A DNA stretch of 64,000 bases from positions 1 through 64,000 of the forward strand of contig NZ_FTOG01000006.1 in assembly GCF_900156655.1 (NCBI RefSeq). The letters run 5' to 3'. The DNA comes from Rhodobacter aestuarii (lineage in GTDB: Bacteria; Pseudomonadota; Alphaproteobacteria; Rhodobacterales; Rhodobacteraceae). Under the pieces are notes generated by a model. It saw only the letters and a list, made by a program, of their open reading frames with translations. It was not told the origin of the DNA and did not search any database. The translations under genes were made by a program, and so were the position numbers. Below are positions 1 to 10,756 of this stretch, piece after piece; position 1 is the first letter of the stretch; the number at the start of each line of letters is the position of its first letter.

Positions 1-108
1 GCCGATTTCGACGTCCAAGTCCGCGCCGTCCTCGGCCCCGGTCACGACCCGTTCGCAGAGGCCGAAACCTTCCTCACAACCATGTTCGAAAGACTGCTGA
101 AGCCTTAA
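1..108 (+). CDS. 3' end of an unidentified gene (partial)
   Basis: An open frame enters from the left edge and stops with TAA at 106-108, encoding 35 residues that end in FERLLKP. The codons look normal for a high-GC genome. Too little is left to assign a family. It converges on the minus-strand gene at 112-714 with a 3-bp gap. Confidence 0.5.
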   Translation, partial: ADFDVQVRAVLGPGHDPFAEAETFLTTMFERLLKP

Positions 109-111
109 GGC

Positions 112-714
112 TTAGTCTTCTTCTGCCGGGCCAAAGCCGCCCGTCGACAGGCTGCGCGGCGCGCGGTGTTGGCGAAGGCTCGCGATCAACTCCTCAATCT
201 CAGCGGCACAACTGGGGCAGATGACATAGGAGACCGCCTCGGGATGCTGGGCCCCCAAATCCTCGGGAAGCGTCCATATGCCCTCAAATTCCTTGCGCAA
301 TGGATGGTGCACTGAACCACAAAAAGAACATTTCTGAGCATCTGCGGCGCGGTCCGCATGCCAATGCGGCAAGGGCTCTTCGAAGCTGCGCGCATCCCGC
401 AGATCATGCACCAAAAGCACCCGCTCGCCCCGCATCGGCTGAATCGTCAATTGGAAGCGGCGCAGCATCTGCGGGCTATCGCAACGGTAATCAAGGCGAA
501 GCGGCCGCGCCTCTTCCCGCACTGCAGAAATCAGATCTGCCAAAGCACTGCGTGTGGTTGCACCTGCGACGTGATCCAGAAGCCGCGTCGACAAAACACC
601 ATTCGCGCGCGCACCCGATCCCGCATTGGCCAAGGCGAAATCGTCCCATTCCCCGCCGATCCAGAGGATGCGGAGCAGGTCGTCGACAACATAATAAACC
701 TGCTGGAACTTCAA
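112..714 (-). CDS. hypothetical protein with C-terminal zinc-ribbon-like cysteines
   Basis: A 200-residue protein with no family I can name. The N-terminal half (WIGGEWDDFALANAG and following) has the feel of a PAS-type sensory fold, which is inference only. The C-terminal half has two CxxC pairs, CSFC near residue 129 and CPSC near residue 167, which could bind zinc or a metal centre. The assigned start is a TTG, so the true start is uncertain. It lies downstream of dxs on the same strand, separated by about 110 bp. Whether it belongs to the puf/dxs transcript cannot be told from sequence. Confidence 0.6.
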   Translation of the reverse strand: MKFQQVYYVVDDLLRILWIGGEWDDFALANAGSGARANGVLSTRLLDHVAGATTRSALADLISAVREEARPLRLDYRCDSPQMLRRFQLTIQPMRGERVLLVHDLRDARSFEEPLPHWHADRAADAQKCSFCGSVHHPLRKEFEGIWTLPEDLGAQHPEAVSYVICPSCAAEIEELIASLRQHRAPRSLSTGGFGPAEED

Positions 715-823
715 GACAAAATCCGGGTGCGAGAACCCGTGCGGGCGGCACGGTATGCCACCCGACTGTCACACGCCGGTTCGCCCGAAGGCAAGTCCTG
801 TCTTCCGGGTCAGCGTGTTTTCG

Positions 824-2749
824 CTAGGCCCGGTGAAGCTGATGCACATCCGCGCTGGGGCGCAAAGCGCCAAGAGCGGTCTTGCGAATATCCTCTGCCG
901 TGAGCCCCGCCCAGGCATACATTTCAGCGGGAGACCCATGATCGACAAAATGATCGGGCAGCGTCATGGTGCGGATCGCGCGGCCTTTTTCGAGTTGCCC
1001 AGTGCGGGCAAGGTAATGCAGGACCATCGCGCCAAAGCCGCCCATCGCGCCTTGTTCAAGCGTGATAAAGACCGGGTGGCTGTCGATCAGGCGATCGATC
1101 AAATCGGTGTCGAGCGGGCGCGCGAAGCGGGCATCGGCCACAGTGACGGAAACGCCATCCGCAGCAAGCATCTCTGCGGCTTTGAGCGCCTCAGAAAGAT
1201 GCGCGCCATAGGAAAGAAGCGCCACGTCGCTGCCTTCTTGCAGAACCCGGCCTTTGCCGATTTCAAGCACTTCGCCGCGTTCGGGCATGTCCACCCCACG
1301 GCCCTCGCCGCGCGGATAGCGTAGTGCCAAAGGCCCGGCATCATGTTCAACGGCGGTGACGATCATATGGCAGAGTTCCGCCTCATCTGCGGCGGCCATC
1401 ACCGTGAAATTGGGCAGGTTCGCGAGCATAGACACGTCATAGGCGCCCGCATGGGTCGCCCCGTCTTGGCCCACAAGCCCGGCGCGGTCGATCATGAAGC
1501 GCACCGGCAGATTTTGCAGCGCCACATCATGCACGATCTGGTCATAACCGCGCTGCAAGAAACTTGAATAGAGCGCGCAGAAGGGTTTGAGGCCCGAGGC
1601 CGCCATGGCCGCCGAGAAGGTCACTGCATGTTGTTCGGCAATCCCTACGTCAAAGACGCGATTCGGGAAGCGCTTGCCCATCACATCAAGCCCGGTGCCA
1701 GTGGGCATCGCCGCCGTCACCCCCACAATGCGTGGGTCTTGCGCAGCCTCTGCCGTCAGACGCTCGCCGAAAACAGCGGTGTAGTTCGGGGCATTCGCGA
1801 CCGATTTCTTTTGCTTGCCGGTCTCGATATCGAATTTCGAAACACCATGCAGCTTGTCTTCTGCACCTTCCGCGGGCGCATAGCCTTTGCCCTTGGTGGT
1901 GCACACATGGATCAAAACCGGGCCAGAGGCACGGGCGCGGGCCACGCGCAGCGTCTCGACCAGCTCATCCATGTTATGGCCATCAACCGGGCCAATGTAA
2001 TCAAAGCCCAACTCTTCAAAGAAGGTGGCCCCGCCGGGCATCGCAGTGACAATCTGGCGGGCACGGCGGGCGCCGTCGCGCACCGGGCCGGGCAGATGCA
2101 TCTCGATCCCTTCGGCGGCGGCTTTGAGCGCCGCAAAAGGAGCCTGACGACCGATCGTGTTCAAATAGCGGCTCAGCGCGCCCACCGGTGGCGCAATCGA
2201 CATGTCGTTGTCGTTCAGGATGACGAACATCCGGGTTTTGAGGTGGCCCGCGTGGTTGAGCGCCTCATAGGCCATGCCAGCGGTGATCGAGCCATCGCCG
2301 ATAATCGCAACCGCATCGCCCACCGGCTGGCCGACTTCACGACCCACGGCAAAACCAAGTGCGGCGGAAATCGACGTCGAAGAATGGCCCGCGCCAAAGG
2401 GGTCATGCGGGCTTTCCGAGCGTTTGGTGAAGCCCGAAAGGCCCCCGGCTTGGCGCAGGGTCAACATTTTCGAGCGGCGCCCGGTCAGGATCTTATGCGG
2501 GTAGCATTGGTGCCCCACATCCCAGATCAACTTGTCACCGGGGGAATTGAAAACGGCATGCAGCGCAACGGTGAGTTCGATCACGCCCAGCGATGACCCA
2601 AGGTGCCCCCCCGTCTGGCTCACGATCTCGACGGTTTCGCGGCGGACCTCTCCGGCGAGGGCGGTCAGCTCGGCAATGCTCATCGGTTTGAGATCGGCCG
2701 GACCGGTCACGCGGTCAAGATACGGGGTGCGGGAAGGGGTGTCGCTCAT
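824..2749 (-). CDS. dxs: 1-deoxy-D-xylulose-5-phosphate synthase
   Basis: Thiamine-diphosphate enzyme that condenses pyruvate and glyceraldehyde 3-phosphate to DXP, the first step of the MEP pathway that supplies isoprenoids for carotenoids and the bacteriochlorophyll tail. The protein has 641 residues, normal for Dxs. It shows the ThDP motif GDGSITAG near residue 150 followed by NDND, and a transketolase C-terminal half with [11 protein letters not shown] chose the ATG at 2749 because GGAGGA lies 7 nt upstream and MSDTPSRTP matches Rhodobacter Dxs. An upstream in-frame start at 2782 lacks a ribosome site. It is the last gene of the puf region, as in R. capsulatus, but a hairpin with a T-run separates it from pufX. 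Confidence 0.97.
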   Translation of the reverse strand: MSDTPSRTPYLDRVTGPADLKPMSIAELTALAGEVRRETVEIVSQTGGHLGSSLGVIELTVALHAVFNSPGDKLIWDVGHQCYPHKILTGRRSKMLTLRQAGGLSGFTKRSESPHDPFGAGHSSTSISAALGFAVGREVGQPVGDAVAIIGDGSITAGMAYEALNHAGHLKTRMFVILNDNDMSIAPPVGALSRYLNTIGRQAPFAALKAAAEGIEMHLPGPVRDGARRARQIVTAMPGGATFFEELGFDYIGPVDGHNMDELVETLRVARARASGPVLIHVCTTKGKGYAPAEGAEDKLHGVSKFDIETGKQKKSVANAPNYTAVFGERLTAEAAQDPRIVGVTAAMPTGTGLDVMGKRFPNRVFDVGIAEQHAVTFSAAMAASGLKPFCALYSSFLQRGYDQIVHDVALQNLPVRFMIDRAGLVGQDGATHAGAYDVSMLANLPNFTVMAAADEAELCHMIVTAVEHDAGPLALRYPRGEGRGVDMPERGEVLEIGKGRVLQEGSDVALLSYGAHLSEALKAAEMLAADGVSVTVADARFARPLDTDLIDRLIDSHPVFITLEQGAMGGFGAMVLHYLARTGQLEKGRAIRTMTLPDHFVDHGSPAEMYAWAGLTAEDIRKTALGALRPSADVHQLHRA

Positions 2750-2775
2750 GGCTGCGTCCTCCGATGAGCTGGTAT

Positions 2776-2814
2776 TGATCAAAAATGGTGCCGTGTGGTG
2801 TGCCGCACGGCACC
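2776..2814 (-). terminator. hairpin plus T-run between pufX and dxs
   Basis: On the minus strand the segment 2814-2787 folds into a stem of 11-12 bp (GGTGCCGTG pairing with CACGGCACC, extended by G-U pairs). It is followed directly by ATTTTTGATC. This has the form of an intrinsic terminator for the puf operon. It sits only about 35 bp before the dxs start codon, so partial read-through or a separate dxs promoter is needed. Confidence 0.7.
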
Positions 2815-2937
2815 AAGGTGCCTGTGTTCACAGGGAAGGGATCGGGGCCATGTGGGGACCCCAACATTCCCGAGCCAAGGCCCGGAAACGAGAACCGGCC
2901 GCCAATGCACAAAGGCAAAGGCGACCGGAATTCATGA

Positions 2938-3165
2938 TCAGGCGATCTCGGTGACCGACACAACCTCAAGGGCGGTGTAGGGCGACGGAGCCTGTTTCGA
3001 ACGTTCGGGCAAGAACATGCCAACGAAGTACGAGAAGAGGAACAGACCAAGCAGGAAGCCCACGAAGATCGAGGCAAGCGCGGCGCCCCAAGTCATCTGA
3101 CGGCCAATCCAAAGACCCATCTTGAACTTGTTGCCTGCAGAGAAGTCATACGGTTTATCAAACAT
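2938..3165 (-). CDS. pufX: PufX, RC-LH1 core complex organiser
   Basis: A small single-span membrane protein that keeps the LH1 ring open or dimeric so that ubiquinol can leave the reaction centre. It encodes 75 residues starting MFDKPYDF, with one hydrophobic span around residues 28-52 and a C-terminus containing QAPSPYT. The sequence is clearly of the R. capsulatus type rather than the R. sphaeroides type. A GTG two codons upstream (3171) is possible, but GGGG lies 8 nt from the ATG at 3165 and only 2 nt from the GTG, so I prefer the ATG. It follows pufM by about 12 bp. Confidence 0.93.
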   Translation of the reverse strand: MFDKPYDFSAGNKFKMGLWIGRQMTWGAALASIFVGFLLGLFLFSYFVGMFLPERSKQAPSPYTALEVVSVTEIA

Positions 3166-3177
3166 GATCACTTCCCC

Positions 3178-4098
3178 TTAGTTGACCGGCGCATAGCCGT
3201 GGGTTTGAGCCCAGACATACCAGTTGTCGACGACGGTGCCCGAAAGCAGGATCCCGATGCCGCCCGTCAGGGTGACCATAACGGCCATCCAAAGCGCCCA
3301 GCGGTGGATACCTTCCATGGTGGCGTTGAAGCCCATGGTCCAGCGCCAGAACAGAGCCGCACGTTCCGAAGCGGTGCCGCGGTCACAGATCTGTTCGAGT
3401 TCGCGTTCCCCACCGAAGCGGCTGACGGCAAGGATCGTTGCGCCGTGCATTGCGAACAGCAGGGCCGAGCCATAGAGCGCCGCGATCGAAAGACCGTGGA
3501 ACGGGTTGTAGAACAGGTTGCCGTGGTCGAGCGAGAACTGGTTGGTCCAGTCGAGGTGCGAGAACACGCCGTAGGGCACTGCGTGGCTCCAGGAGCCCAT
3601 CATGATCGGGCGCCAGAAGGACAGAACCGACCACAGCCACATCGCCGAGAGCATCGCCCAAGCCATGTGTTTGCCCATGCCGAGTTGTTCGGCGCGGGTG
3701 TAAACGCGCACCCACCAAGTGATGACCGAGATCGCCATGAAGATCGAAGCGATCTGCCACACACCACCTTCACCGAGCGGCGCAAGGGCAAGGCCCCATT
3801 CTTCCGCCGGCGGCTCAAGGCTGAAGAAGAACAGGTCGCGCATGAACACGGCCGGGTTGAAGCCCGCCTGGTAGAAGAACCAGAAGCCGATGGTCATGAA
3901 CCACGCGATCCCGAAGGCAAGCGAGACGGTGCCCGCGATGCCAAGGTAGATCGGACCGATCTGAGCGTTGCCCATCCAGCCCAGAATGGACATGAAGCCA
4001 GCGCCAGTACGTTCGGAAGTGTCGACCTGTTCGGTGAGCCCGAGTTCGGGCTCCCCCTTCACTTGCACCTGAGCAAAGTAGTTTTGATACTCAACCAT
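3178..4098 (-). CDS. pufM: photosynthetic reaction centre M subunit
   Basis: Membrane subunit of the type II reaction centre that, with PufL, binds the bacteriochlorophyll dimer, pheophytins, the quinones and the non-heme iron. It has 306 residues. Five transmembrane segments can be followed, and histidine-bearing segments such as [18 protein letters not shown] and EGIHRWA match the pigment and iron ligands of the family. The start MVEYQNYF at 4098 overlaps the end of pufL by 8 bp, indicating translational coupling. Longer reading upstream only duplicates pufL sequence. Confidence 0.98.
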   Translation of the reverse strand: MVEYQNYFAQVQVKGEPELGLTEQVDTSERTGAGFMSILGWMGNAQIGPIYLGIAGTVSLAFGIAWFMTIGFWFFYQAGFNPAVFMRDLFFFSLEPPAEEWGLALAPLGEGGVWQIASIFMAISVITWWVRVYTRAEQLGMGKHMAWAMLSAMWLWSVLSFWRPIMMGSWSHAVPYGVFSHLDWTNQFSLDHGNLFYNPFHGLSIAALYGSALLFAMHGATILAVSRFGGERELEQICDRGTASERAALFWRWTMGFNATMEGIHRWALWMAVMVTLTGGIGILLSGTVVDNWYVWAQTHGYAPVN

Positions 4099-4939
4099 TG
4101 ATGCCTCCCGCGACGTCGACCCAGAAGGGCATGTTGACCCACCAGTACCACCAGTCACTCCACAGATCGAAGTAGATGGTGCCAGTCACGAGCATGCACA
4201 TGGCCGACCAGAACACCGCATTGAGAGCGAGCAGCAGACCGACGCGGTGAATGCCGAGCGTGCCGAGCGAGTAGCCAATGAGGTCACGGAAATAGGTATC
4301 TTCGTGATCAGGCGAGCGCATGGTTTTGCCCTTCACCGGGTTGGCAGCCGAGAGCACGAGCGCGCCGTGCATGGCCAAGGCCCAAGCGGTGGTGAAGAAC
4401 AACGAGATCCCCAGCATGTGGAACGGGTTGTAGTGGAAGTTCCCGTAGGTGTAGCCGGTGTTGGACACCCAATCGAGGTGGGTCCAGATCCCGTAGGGGA
4501 AAGCATAGCCCCAAGCACCCATCATCACCGGGCGGATAACCACCAGCGTGACATAGGCAAAGATCGCCATCGAGAAAGCGATCGGAATATGGTAGCCGAT
4601 GCCGAGTTTTTTGGAGATTTCCACCTCACGCAGCGCCCAGCTGCAGAATGCGCCGATGGCGCAAACCGTGATGACCTGCCACAGCCCACCTTCGGCGAGC
4701 GGTGCCATGCCAAGGCCCACGTCAACCGACGGAGGCACGATGGAAATCAACTGCGGGTTCCACGTGCCTTGCAGCGCAGCCCCCCACAGAATGAGAATTG
4801 TACCGAGAGCGGCGAAGAAGATGGCAGTAACCCCGAAGAACCCCACGTAGAAGGGTCCGACCCAGAAGTCGAAGAGATTCCCGCCAACTAAGGTGCCGCC
4901 CGGCACGCGATATTTTCGTTCGAAGCTGAGCAAAGCCAT
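4091..4939 (-). CDS. pufL: photosynthetic reaction centre L subunit
   Basis: Membrane subunit of the reaction centre, 282 residues, starting [15 protein letters not shown] as in R. capsulatus. Five membrane spans are visible, and the conserved histidine segments [17 protein letters not shown] and LGIHRVG supply bacteriochlorophyll and iron ligands. It is separated from pufA by about 130 nt that hold a strong stem-loop, consistent with the lower abundance of reaction-centre message relative to light-harvesting message. Confidence 0.98.
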   Translation of the reverse strand: MALLSFERKYRVPGGTLVGGNLFDFWVGPFYVGFFGVTAIFFAALGTILILWGAALQGTWNPQLISIVPPSVDVGLGMAPLAEGGLWQVITVCAIGAFCSWALREVEISKKLGIGYHIPIAFSMAIFAYVTLVVIRPVMMGAWGYAFPYGIWTHLDWVSNTGYTYGNFHYNPFHMLGISLFFTTAWALAMHGALVLSAANPVKGKTMRSPDHEDTYFRDLIGYSLGTLGIHRVGLLLALNAVFWSAMCMLVTGTIYFDLWSDWWYWWVNMPFWVDVAGGING

Positions 4940-5022
4940 GCCCGTGTCTCCGCTGTTGCGGGACGGTCCTTAGCCCGGCGAAAGGCTCCGGATCGTGCCG
5001 ATGGGTTGCGTCTTGCGGTATG

Positions 5023-5057
5023 ATCGCGGGCGGGACGGCATGCGCCCCGCCCGCGAT
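5023..5057 (-). promoter_or_regulatory. pufA-pufL intercistronic mRNA stem-loop
   Basis: A perfect 12-bp GC-rich stem: ATCGCGGGCGGG at 5023-5034 pairs with CCCGCCCGCGAT at 5046-5057, with an 11-nt loop. No T-run follows in the transcribed direction, so it is more likely a 3' stabiliser of the pufBA segment than a terminator. Hairpins at this place are known in R. capsulatus to slow 3'-to-5' decay and raise LH1 over reaction-centre message. Confidence 0.8.
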
Positions 5058-5069
5058 GCTTTCTAGCGC

Positions 5070-5246
5070 TTACTGGGACGCAGCCACGTAGCCATGTTTG
5101 GCCGTGGCAACCGTGAGCCAGTTGAAAGCGGGGGTCGAGAGCAGGATCAAGTGGATCAGCACCGCGAGAAGGAACAGGAACACGCCCTGCGCCACGAACA
5201 CGCGACGGGGATCGAAAACGAGCCAGATTTTATAGAACTTGGACAT
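5070..5246 (-). CDS. pufA: light-harvesting complex 1 alpha peptide
   Basis: A 58-residue LH1 alpha antenna peptide, MSKFYKIW..., with one hydrophobic span and the bacteriochlorophyll-ligating histidine in LAVLIHLIL. From memory it is almost identical to R. capsulatus LH1 alpha. The start at 5246 gives the mature family length, and reading further upstream adds non-homologous sequence. It lies 13 nt after pufB. Confidence 0.97.
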   Translation of the reverse strand: MSKFYKIWLVFDPRRVFVAQGVFLFLLAVLIHLILLSTPAFNWLTVATAKHGYVAASQ

Positions 5247-5259
5247 TTTCAGATTCTCC

Positions 5260-5409
5260 TCAGAACCACGGACGCCAGATGAAGACCGCCAAGTGAGCGA
5301 GAACCGCAACGGCGACGAACGCCGAGAGACCGCTCATGTAGACGGCATGCAGTTCCTGCGCCTGCTCGTCGCTAAGACCTGTGAAGCTCAGGTCGTTCTT
5401 ATCAGCCAT
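5260..5409 (-). CDS. pufB: light-harvesting complex 1 beta peptide
   Basis: A 49-residue LH1 beta antenna peptide, [12 protein letters not shown]... ending FIWRPWF. The chromophore-binding histidine is in VLAHLAVF and an N-terminal ELHAVY histidine is present. It pairs with PufA to form the LH1 ring around the reaction centre. The start at 5409 is preceded by GGAGG on the coding strand. The 162-nt gap to pufQ contains short inverted repeats (for example ATGGCA and TGCCAT around 5466-5480), a region where puf mRNA 5' ends are processed in R. capsulatus. Confidence 0.97.
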   Translation of the reverse strand: MADKNDLSFTGLSDEQAQELHAVYMSGLSAFVAVAVLAHLAVFIWRPWF

Positions 5410-5571
5410 AACAACCTCCGGATTGGCAGACTGACGCCGCAACCCCTGCGGCCGGGTAGACGAAATGGCACCATGCCATCTCGCATTTCCGCCATGACCG
5501 AGGCTCATCCCCGCTCATGGAGAACTTTCATCCGACCGGTGGGCGCAACCCGTCGGGAATTCCTTGCCGCC

Positions 5572-5796
5572 TTAGGGGCGGAAAATCTCAGGTGTGATCT
5601 CGGTCGCCTCGCGCCAGGCGCGGGCAAACGGCCCCATCTCGGGCAGACGACGATCACGGACCAGACGGTTCACCCAGCCGACCAGCGCGAACGGAACCGC
5701 GACGATCAAGATGAGCGAAAAATAAAGCGTGTACTCAGGACGGGGGGCACGGTGCGCATGCGAAACCCCGTTTGCGCGGATCTCTTGGGTATTCAT
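5572..5796 (-). CDS. pufQ: PufQ, bacteriochlorophyll-level factor
   Basis: A 74-residue protein with one hydrophobic span ([18 protein letters not shown]) after a hydrophilic N-terminus. The size and position, first gene of the puf operon directly after bchZ, match PufQ. PufQ is needed for normal bacteriochlorophyll production, possibly as a tetrapyrrole carrier. Its ATG overlaps the bchZ stop by 4 bp (ATGA), so puf translation is linked to the bch superoperon. The main oxygen-controlled puf promoter is expected inside the end of bchZ, but I could not define it. Confidence 0.92.
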   Translation of the reverse strand: MNTQEIRANGVSHAHRAPRPEYTLYFSLILIVAVPFALVGWVNRLVRDRRLPEMGPFARAWREATEITPEIFRP

Positions 5797-7265
5797 TCAG
5801 TTCCCCCCTTCTTCCGATCAAGACCACCGAGGGCCTCAACCATTTCCAGCACTACGCGTTCTGCCCCCTGATCAAGGGCAGCTTTCTCGGCCGCGTCCCG
5901 CAGAGACTTGGCCGCTGAAATCCTCGTAAGAACCGGATGCTCGCTGACGATCCGGTCGAGTGCCACCTGTGCATCTGCATCCCAGGGCATGTCACGACGC
6001 AAGGTGGTAGGCGTTGCCGCGGAGCTGTCCATTTCGGAAGCGAGCGGCAGGATATTGAACAAAGCGTCGAACAGTCCGTTGCAGATTTCTTGCAACAAGT
6101 AGACGCTCCCTGTGTAGCCCATGAAGGGGGTGCCCGTCGCGCGGCGGATTGCCGCCCCGGGGAAGGAAGCGGGCACAAAAGAGGCCGAGGGGCCATGCCC
6201 ACCCTTGGTTTCGGCGAGGTAAATCTTCTCGTTGATCGAGCCAAACACCACCAAAGGCCGGGTTTGGCGGATCAAACCGCGAACTTCCTCGTTATTTGTC
6301 TTCTTTCCGGCCACTCTTGGCACGGAAAATGCGCAAGGCAGGCCCAAATCGCGTTCAAGATAGGCTCGGATACCGCGCGCATATGTCTCATTCGCGACGA
6401 CACCGAACGAAGCAGTGCCAAAGAAGTCCTGCGTGACAGAACGCCACAGATCCCACAACGGCTTCAGAGTCGTGTGTTTTTCACGCTCGATGAAGGGCTC
6501 AGGATCGATTCCCAAGAGCTCGCCAAGGCTGCGCAGGAACTTGTTCGTCGCCTCAAGCCCCATCGGTGCTTGCAGATACGGCTTGCCCAGCTTCTCGGCC
6601 AAGTTGCGGCCAAATTCGCGATACATGACGATGTTGACATCGGCATTCACGAGATTGCGCATCTCAGACAAATGCGCGCCGAGCGGGAAGACCATATTCA
6701 CCTCGGCCCCGATGCCTTCGACAAGGCGACGGATCTCCGCAAGGTCGGAGGCCATATTGAAGGTGCCATACATCGGCCCAAGGATGTTGACGCGGGGCTT
6801 CGCGCCTTCCGGTCTCACCCGCTCGCCGGGCATACGCCCTTTGGTCATGCCAAATTCGGTGAAGAGCCAAGTCATTGCGCGGTCGGCGCATTGCCATTGG
6901 TCTTCGTCAATCGTGCGCGGCAAGAAGCGCTGGATATTGGTGCCCTGCGGCGTCACGCCGCCACCGATCATTTCGGCGATTGAGCCCGTCACCACCACAG
7001 CTGGCAGATGCGGGTCGAGCGTTTTCCAAGCCCGACTCATCGCCGCTTCGGTGCCTTCGCGGCCCAGTTCTTCTTCGCCAAGGCCGGTGACGACAATCGG
7101 CAACTCATGCGGGGGCAGCGCGTCGGTATAGTGCAACACCGAGGTCACTGGCAGGTTTTCGCAGCCCACAGGACCGTCGATCACCACTTGCAGACCTTTG
7201 ACGGCACAGAACGCATAAACCGCGCCCCAATAGCCCCCTGCCCTATCGTGGTCGAGGATCAGCAT
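5793..7265 (-). CDS. bchZ: chlorophyllide a reductase subunit Z
   Basis: A 490-residue catalytic subunit of chlorophyllide a oxidoreductase (COR), which forms with BchY the nitrogenase MoFe-like heterotetramer that reduces ring B. The N-terminal region [15 protein letters not shown] and the cysteine in [12 protein letters not shown] fit the BchZ family. It shares one base with the bchY stop, TGATG, and overlaps pufQ at the other end. Confidence 0.97.
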   Translation of the reverse strand: MLILDHDRAGGYWGAVYAFCAVKGLQVVIDGPVGCENLPVTSVLHYTDALPPHELPIVVTGLGEEELGREGTEAAMSRAWKTLDPHLPAVVVTGSIAEMIGGGVTPQGTNIQRFLPRTIDEDQWQCADRAMTWLFTEFGMTKGRMPGERVRPEGAKPRVNILGPMYGTFNMASDLAEIRRLVEGIGAEVNMVFPLGAHLSEMRNLVNADVNIVMYREFGRNLAEKLGKPYLQAPMGLEATNKFLRSLGELLGIDPEPFIEREKHTTLKPLWDLWRSVTQDFFGTASFGVVANETYARGIRAYLERDLGLPCAFSVPRVAGKKTNNEEVRGLIRQTRPLVVFGSINEKIYLAETKGGHGPSASFVPASFPGAAIRRATGTPFMGYTGSVYLLQEICNGLFDALFNILPLASEMDSSAATPTTLRRDMPWDADAQVALDRIVSEHPVLTRISAAKSLRDAAEKAALDQGAERVVLEMVEALGGLDRKKGGTE

Positions 7266-8770
7266 CAGATCATCTCCTCGGCTTTGGCCACGCGGGCGGC
7301 TTTTTCTTGTTTCTTGCGCTGGCTTTCGCGGAAATCGGGGTGCAGCTCGGGCTGGTCTTCCCAGATCCCGGCGGTGTCACCCGTACCCACGCCCTCAAAG
7401 AAGGCTTTCATCGAGGCCATGCGCTCACGGTTGCCCATCGCGGTGTTGATCACCTGCGCGAGGCTGCCTGCCCCTGCCGGCCCCATGAGCGGGCGGGCGG
7501 AGATCAGGTTGGTGAAGTAAAGCGCGGGCGTGCCCGATTCTTTTGCCTTTTGCACCACAGGCGTGGTGCCGATCGCGAGATCAGGCTCAAAGGCTTCCAT
7601 CGCGGCATAATCGTCTTCAAGGCTAGCGCGGTATTTAACGACCGTGCCACGCGCTTCGAGCCATTCTTTGTCCGCAGCGCTCCACGGCGTGCGGCCAAGC
7701 GCGGTGCCGACGTAAGGCACATCGGCCCCGGATTCGATCAAGAGACGCGCGACCAGCAGTTCCGAGCCTTCATAGCCCGAAAGCGTGATGCAACCTTTGA
7801 TCGGCGCATTGGCAATCGCCCCTTTGATCGCGGGGCCAAAGGCGTTTTGCGCGGCGGCAATTTGCTCGGCAGGCACGTTGTAGGCGGCACCGATATTGGC
7901 GAGCCAATCCATCGTGCCGTCATGGCCCACGGGGGCAGAGCCCACAATCGTCCGGCCAGCCGCCTGAAACTCACGGATCGAAGCGCTGTAGAACGGGTGG
8001 ATCGCGGCGATCACCTTGCTATCAAGCGCGGCATAAAGTTCGCGCCAATCGCGCACTGGAACGGTCGGCCCCACAGCAAGGCCCATCGGCGCGAGCATGC
8101 CGCCAATCACCATCGGATCAGCCGGGAACATCTCGCCCAAAAGCGTCACCGTCGGACGGTCCGCCCGGCCAGAGGCAGGCGCTTGCACGGGGCCAGCCAT
8201 CGCCTCTTGGCGTGCATAGTTCAGCATCGCGCCGGACAGAACGTCTTTCGCTTCAGCATGGGTCGGCACGCCAAAACCGGGCACGTCGATCCCAACCACG
8301 CGGACGCCATTGATCTCGCTTGGCAAAAGCCGCAGCGGCACGCCAGAGGCCGTGGGCACGCAAAGGTTTGCCACAACAACCGCATCATAGCGTTCCGGGT
8401 CGGCCAGTTCATGCACCGCCGCCCGAATGTCTTCGAACAACTTGCCCGTCACCAAAGTTTCAGAATCGAAGGGCACATATCCCACCGAGCGTCGTGCGCC
8501 ATAAAAGTGGGAAATGAAGCTTAGCCCATAGACGCAACAAGCCGAGCCGCAAAGCACGGTCGCCACGCGCCGCATCCGCAGCCCGACACGAAGCGAGCCG
8601 AAGGCCGGACACATGGTTTGCGGGCGATCATGCGGCCCTTGCGGATAGTCAGCGGCAAAACGGTCGAGCAGTTCAGCATTGCCCGCAGCGCGCGCGTCAG
8701 CCTCAAGCCGTTCAGCGCCTGACGTGCAGCCGCCTTCGCCCTGGCCATATGCGCCTTGGCTCTCAGACAT
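7265..8770 (-). CDS. bchY: chlorophyllide a reductase subunit Y
   Basis: A 501-residue partner of BchZ in chlorophyllide a oxidoreductase. It carries cysteines near the N-terminus ([19 protein letters not shown]) in the position of the shared iron-sulfur cluster ligands of nitrogenase-like enzymes. It overlaps bchX by 8 bp and bchZ by 1 bp, so the three subunits are translationally coupled. Confidence 0.97.
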   Translation of the reverse strand: MSESQGAYGQGEGGCTSGAERLEADARAAGNAELLDRFAADYPQGPHDRPQTMCPAFGSLRVGLRMRRVATVLCGSACCVYGLSFISHFYGARRSVGYVPFDSETLVTGKLFEDIRAAVHELADPERYDAVVVANLCVPTASGVPLRLLPSEINGVRVVGIDVPGFGVPTHAEAKDVLSGAMLNYARQEAMAGPVQAPASGRADRPTVTLLGEMFPADPMVIGGMLAPMGLAVGPTVPVRDWRELYAALDSKVIAAIHPFYSASIREFQAAGRTIVGSAPVGHDGTMDWLANIGAAYNVPAEQIAAAQNAFGPAIKGAIANAPIKGCITLSGYEGSELLVARLLIESGADVPYVGTALGRTPWSAADKEWLEARGTVVKYRASLEDDYAAMEAFEPDLAIGTTPVVQKAKESGTPALYFTNLISARPLMGPAGAGSLAQVINTAMGNRERMASMKAFFEGVGTGDTAGIWEDQPELHPDFRESQRKKQEKAARVAKAEEMI

Positions 8771-9764
8771 CGTCGTAGATCACTTCCAGAGATTGCTTCG
8801 GCGCGGCGTTGGCGCCACGCAGGTCTTCTTCGGTGGCGGGCACAAGATCGACATCCCCGCCCTCGTCACTCGATTCAAAAAGGTTCAGCAGTTCATCTTG
8901 GCTCAGCGGATGCGGGCGCAGCGGCGGCGCATCGGCCACGTTCTGTGCAAGCTCCGCAAAGAGCGGCCCCCAAGAGGTCGCATTGGTGCCGACGATTTGA
9001 TAGGCCGCCGATTTGCGGCGCAGTTCTTCATCTGCCGGGATCGCCGCCAAGATCGGGATATTGGCTGCTTTCGCAAAGGCTTGCGCCTCACCAGTGCCGT
9101 CATCTTTGTTGATCACAATGCCCGCCACGCCGACATTGCCGCCAAGTTTGCGGAAATACTCGACCGCGTTGCAGACGTTGTTGGCCACATAAAGCGATTG
9201 CAGGTCGTTCGAGCCAACCACAATCACCTTTTGCGCCATGTCGCGCGCAATCGGCAGACCAAAGCCGCCACAGACCACGTCGCCCAAGAAGTCGAGCAGG
9301 ACGAAGTCGAAATCCCATTCGTGGAAGCCAAGCTTTTCGAGCGTTTCAAAGCCGTGGATGATGCCTCGGCCACCGCAGCCGCGGCCCACTTCCGGCCCGC
9401 CAAGCTCCATCGCAAACACGCCGCCCGATTTGAAGCAGACATCGCTCACCGTCACCTCTTCGCCCGCAGCCTTTTTGGCAGCGGCGGTTTCGATGATGGT
9501 GGGGCAGTTTTTACCGCCAAACAAAAGCGAGGTGGTGTCCGATTTCGGGTCACAGCCAATCAGAAGCACGCGTTTGCCCATTTCGGCCATCATGTGGCTG
9601 AGGTTGGCGAGCGTGAAGGACTTGCCGGAGCCGCCCTTGCCGTAGATTGCGATGATCTGCGTTTTCTTGGTGGGCGGGAAGTCGGGTAATTCCATCGTCG
9701 GCTCCTCGGCGGCCTCGTTACGCAGCCGGTCGTCGTATCCCTTCAGGTTGGGCGCATCGTTCAT
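8763..9764 (-). CDS. bchX: chlorophyllide a reductase iron protein subunit X
   Basis: A 333-residue NifH-like ATPase that passes electrons to BchYZ. The P-loop [11 protein letters not shown] lies near residue 45, and the 4Fe-4S cysteines appear in GRGCGGRG and DVVCGGFG. The start [11 protein letters not shown] at 9764 gives the known family length, and its ATG overlaps the bchC stop by 4 bp. A start five codons upstream is possible but less likely. Confidence 0.97.
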   Translation of the reverse strand: MNDAPNLKGYDDRLRNEAAEEPTMELPDFPPTKKTQIIAIYGKGGSGKSFTLANLSHMMAEMGKRVLLIGCDPKSDTTSLLFGGKNCPTIIETAAAKKAAGEEVTVSDVCFKSGGVFAMELGGPEVGRGCGGRGIIHGFETLEKLGFHEWDFDFVLLDFLGDVVCGGFGLPIARDMAQKVIVVGSNDLQSLYVANNVCNAVEYFRKLGGNVGVAGIVINKDDGTGEAQAFAKAANIPILAAIPADEELRRKSAAYQIVGTNATSWGPLFAELAQNVADAPPLRPHPLSQDELLNLFESSDEGGDVDLVPATEEDLRGANAAPKQSLEVIYDDV

Positions 9765-10705
9765 GCCACATCCCTCCAATCCAGGATCATCTTCAGGCAG
9801 TCAGGGTCTTCAAAGGCGGTTTGATAGGCCTCAGCGGCTTCCGTCGCGGGGCGACGGTGGGTGATAAGACCATCGAGCGAAAGCGCACCACTTTCGATCA
9901 GCGCACGGGTCGCAGAAAGGTCAGCAGGCTGCCATTCAGCGGCGATGCGCAGGCGCATCTCTTTCATGAAGGCCGGCACAAAGGCGAAGCTGACGGGCAC
10001 GGTGTAGAAACCGCACAGCACCAATTCACCCCCCTTGGCGATCCGCCCCACAAGCTGGTCAATCAGACCGGGGGCGCCAGAGGCATCATAGATCGCCATA
10101 TAATCGCGGCGGGGATCGTCTTCGGGGTCAAGCACCTCATAGCCCACCGCACCAGAGCGGCGCGCGGGATTGGTTTCCCACACCATCGGCGGCTTGCCAC
10201 CGGCGGCAATGGTGAGGCGCGCAAGCAAGCGGCCCAAGGTGCCGTGACCCACGATCAGATCAGGAAGCGCATTGTCGAACCCTGCAAGGGCGTGGCGGGC
10301 GGTGGCGGCAAGCGCCAGCAAAGCCCCTTCAGCGCCCATCCCGGCATCAAGGCGGCAGACCCGTGACGAGGCGGTGACCAAACGCTTGGACGCCCCACCA
10401 AAAAGTCCGCGCACCCCGCCCGAGAAGCAGTTTGCCCCAGGAACGAAGACGTGATCGCCCGGTCGGAAGCCGGTGTCGGGGGCGGCTTCAACGACCTCTC
10501 CGAAACTTTCGTAGCCAGGAACGAGAGGGTACCCCATGCCCGGGAAGGGTGGCATGGTTCCGAGCCAGAACAGCTTTTCAGTACCAGTCGAGATGCCCGA
10601 GTAGGCGATGTCGACGACAAGGTCCGTAGGACCGGGGTCGGTCAGTCCAGCGGTGCCCGTCGAGATCGCTTTCGGACCGGACATTATAACGACTTTAGTT
10701 TCCAT
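9761..10705 (-). CDS. bchC: 3-hydroxyethyl-bacteriochlorophyllide a dehydrogenase
   Basis: A 314-residue alcohol-dehydrogenase-fold enzyme that oxidises the C3 hydroxyethyl group to the acetyl group of bacteriochlorophyllide a. It shows the GroES-like segment PGYESFGEV and a GDHVFVPG zinc-ADH-type motif. It is the first gene of the bchCXYZ-puf superoperon, and two PpsR boxes lie 50-95 bp upstream. Confidence 0.96.
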   Translation of the reverse strand: METKVVIMSGPKAISTGTAGLTDPGPTDLVVDIAYSGISTGTEKLFWLGTMPPFPGMGYPLVPGYESFGEVVEAAPDTGFRPGDHVFVPGANCFSGGVRGLFGGASKRLVTASSRVCRLDAGMGAEGALLALAATARHALAGFDNALPDLIVGHGTLGRLLARLTIAAGGKPPMVWETNPARRSGAVGYEVLDPEDDPRRDYMAIYDASGAPGLIDQLVGRIAKGGELVLCGFYTVPVSFAFVPAFMKEMRLRIAAEWQPADLSATRALIESGALSLDGLITHRRPATEAAEAYQTAFEDPDCLKMILDWRDVA

Positions 10706-10756
10706 CTCTCACTCCCGGCGAGATCGGGCCGGAGAGTCGGGCAGATCACGCCTAGG

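Noticed and set aside
3166-3171. GTG start for pufX at 3171
   Set aside because: Only 2 nt from the GGGG ribosome site; the ATG at 3165 is better spaced and keeps the conserved MFDKP start.
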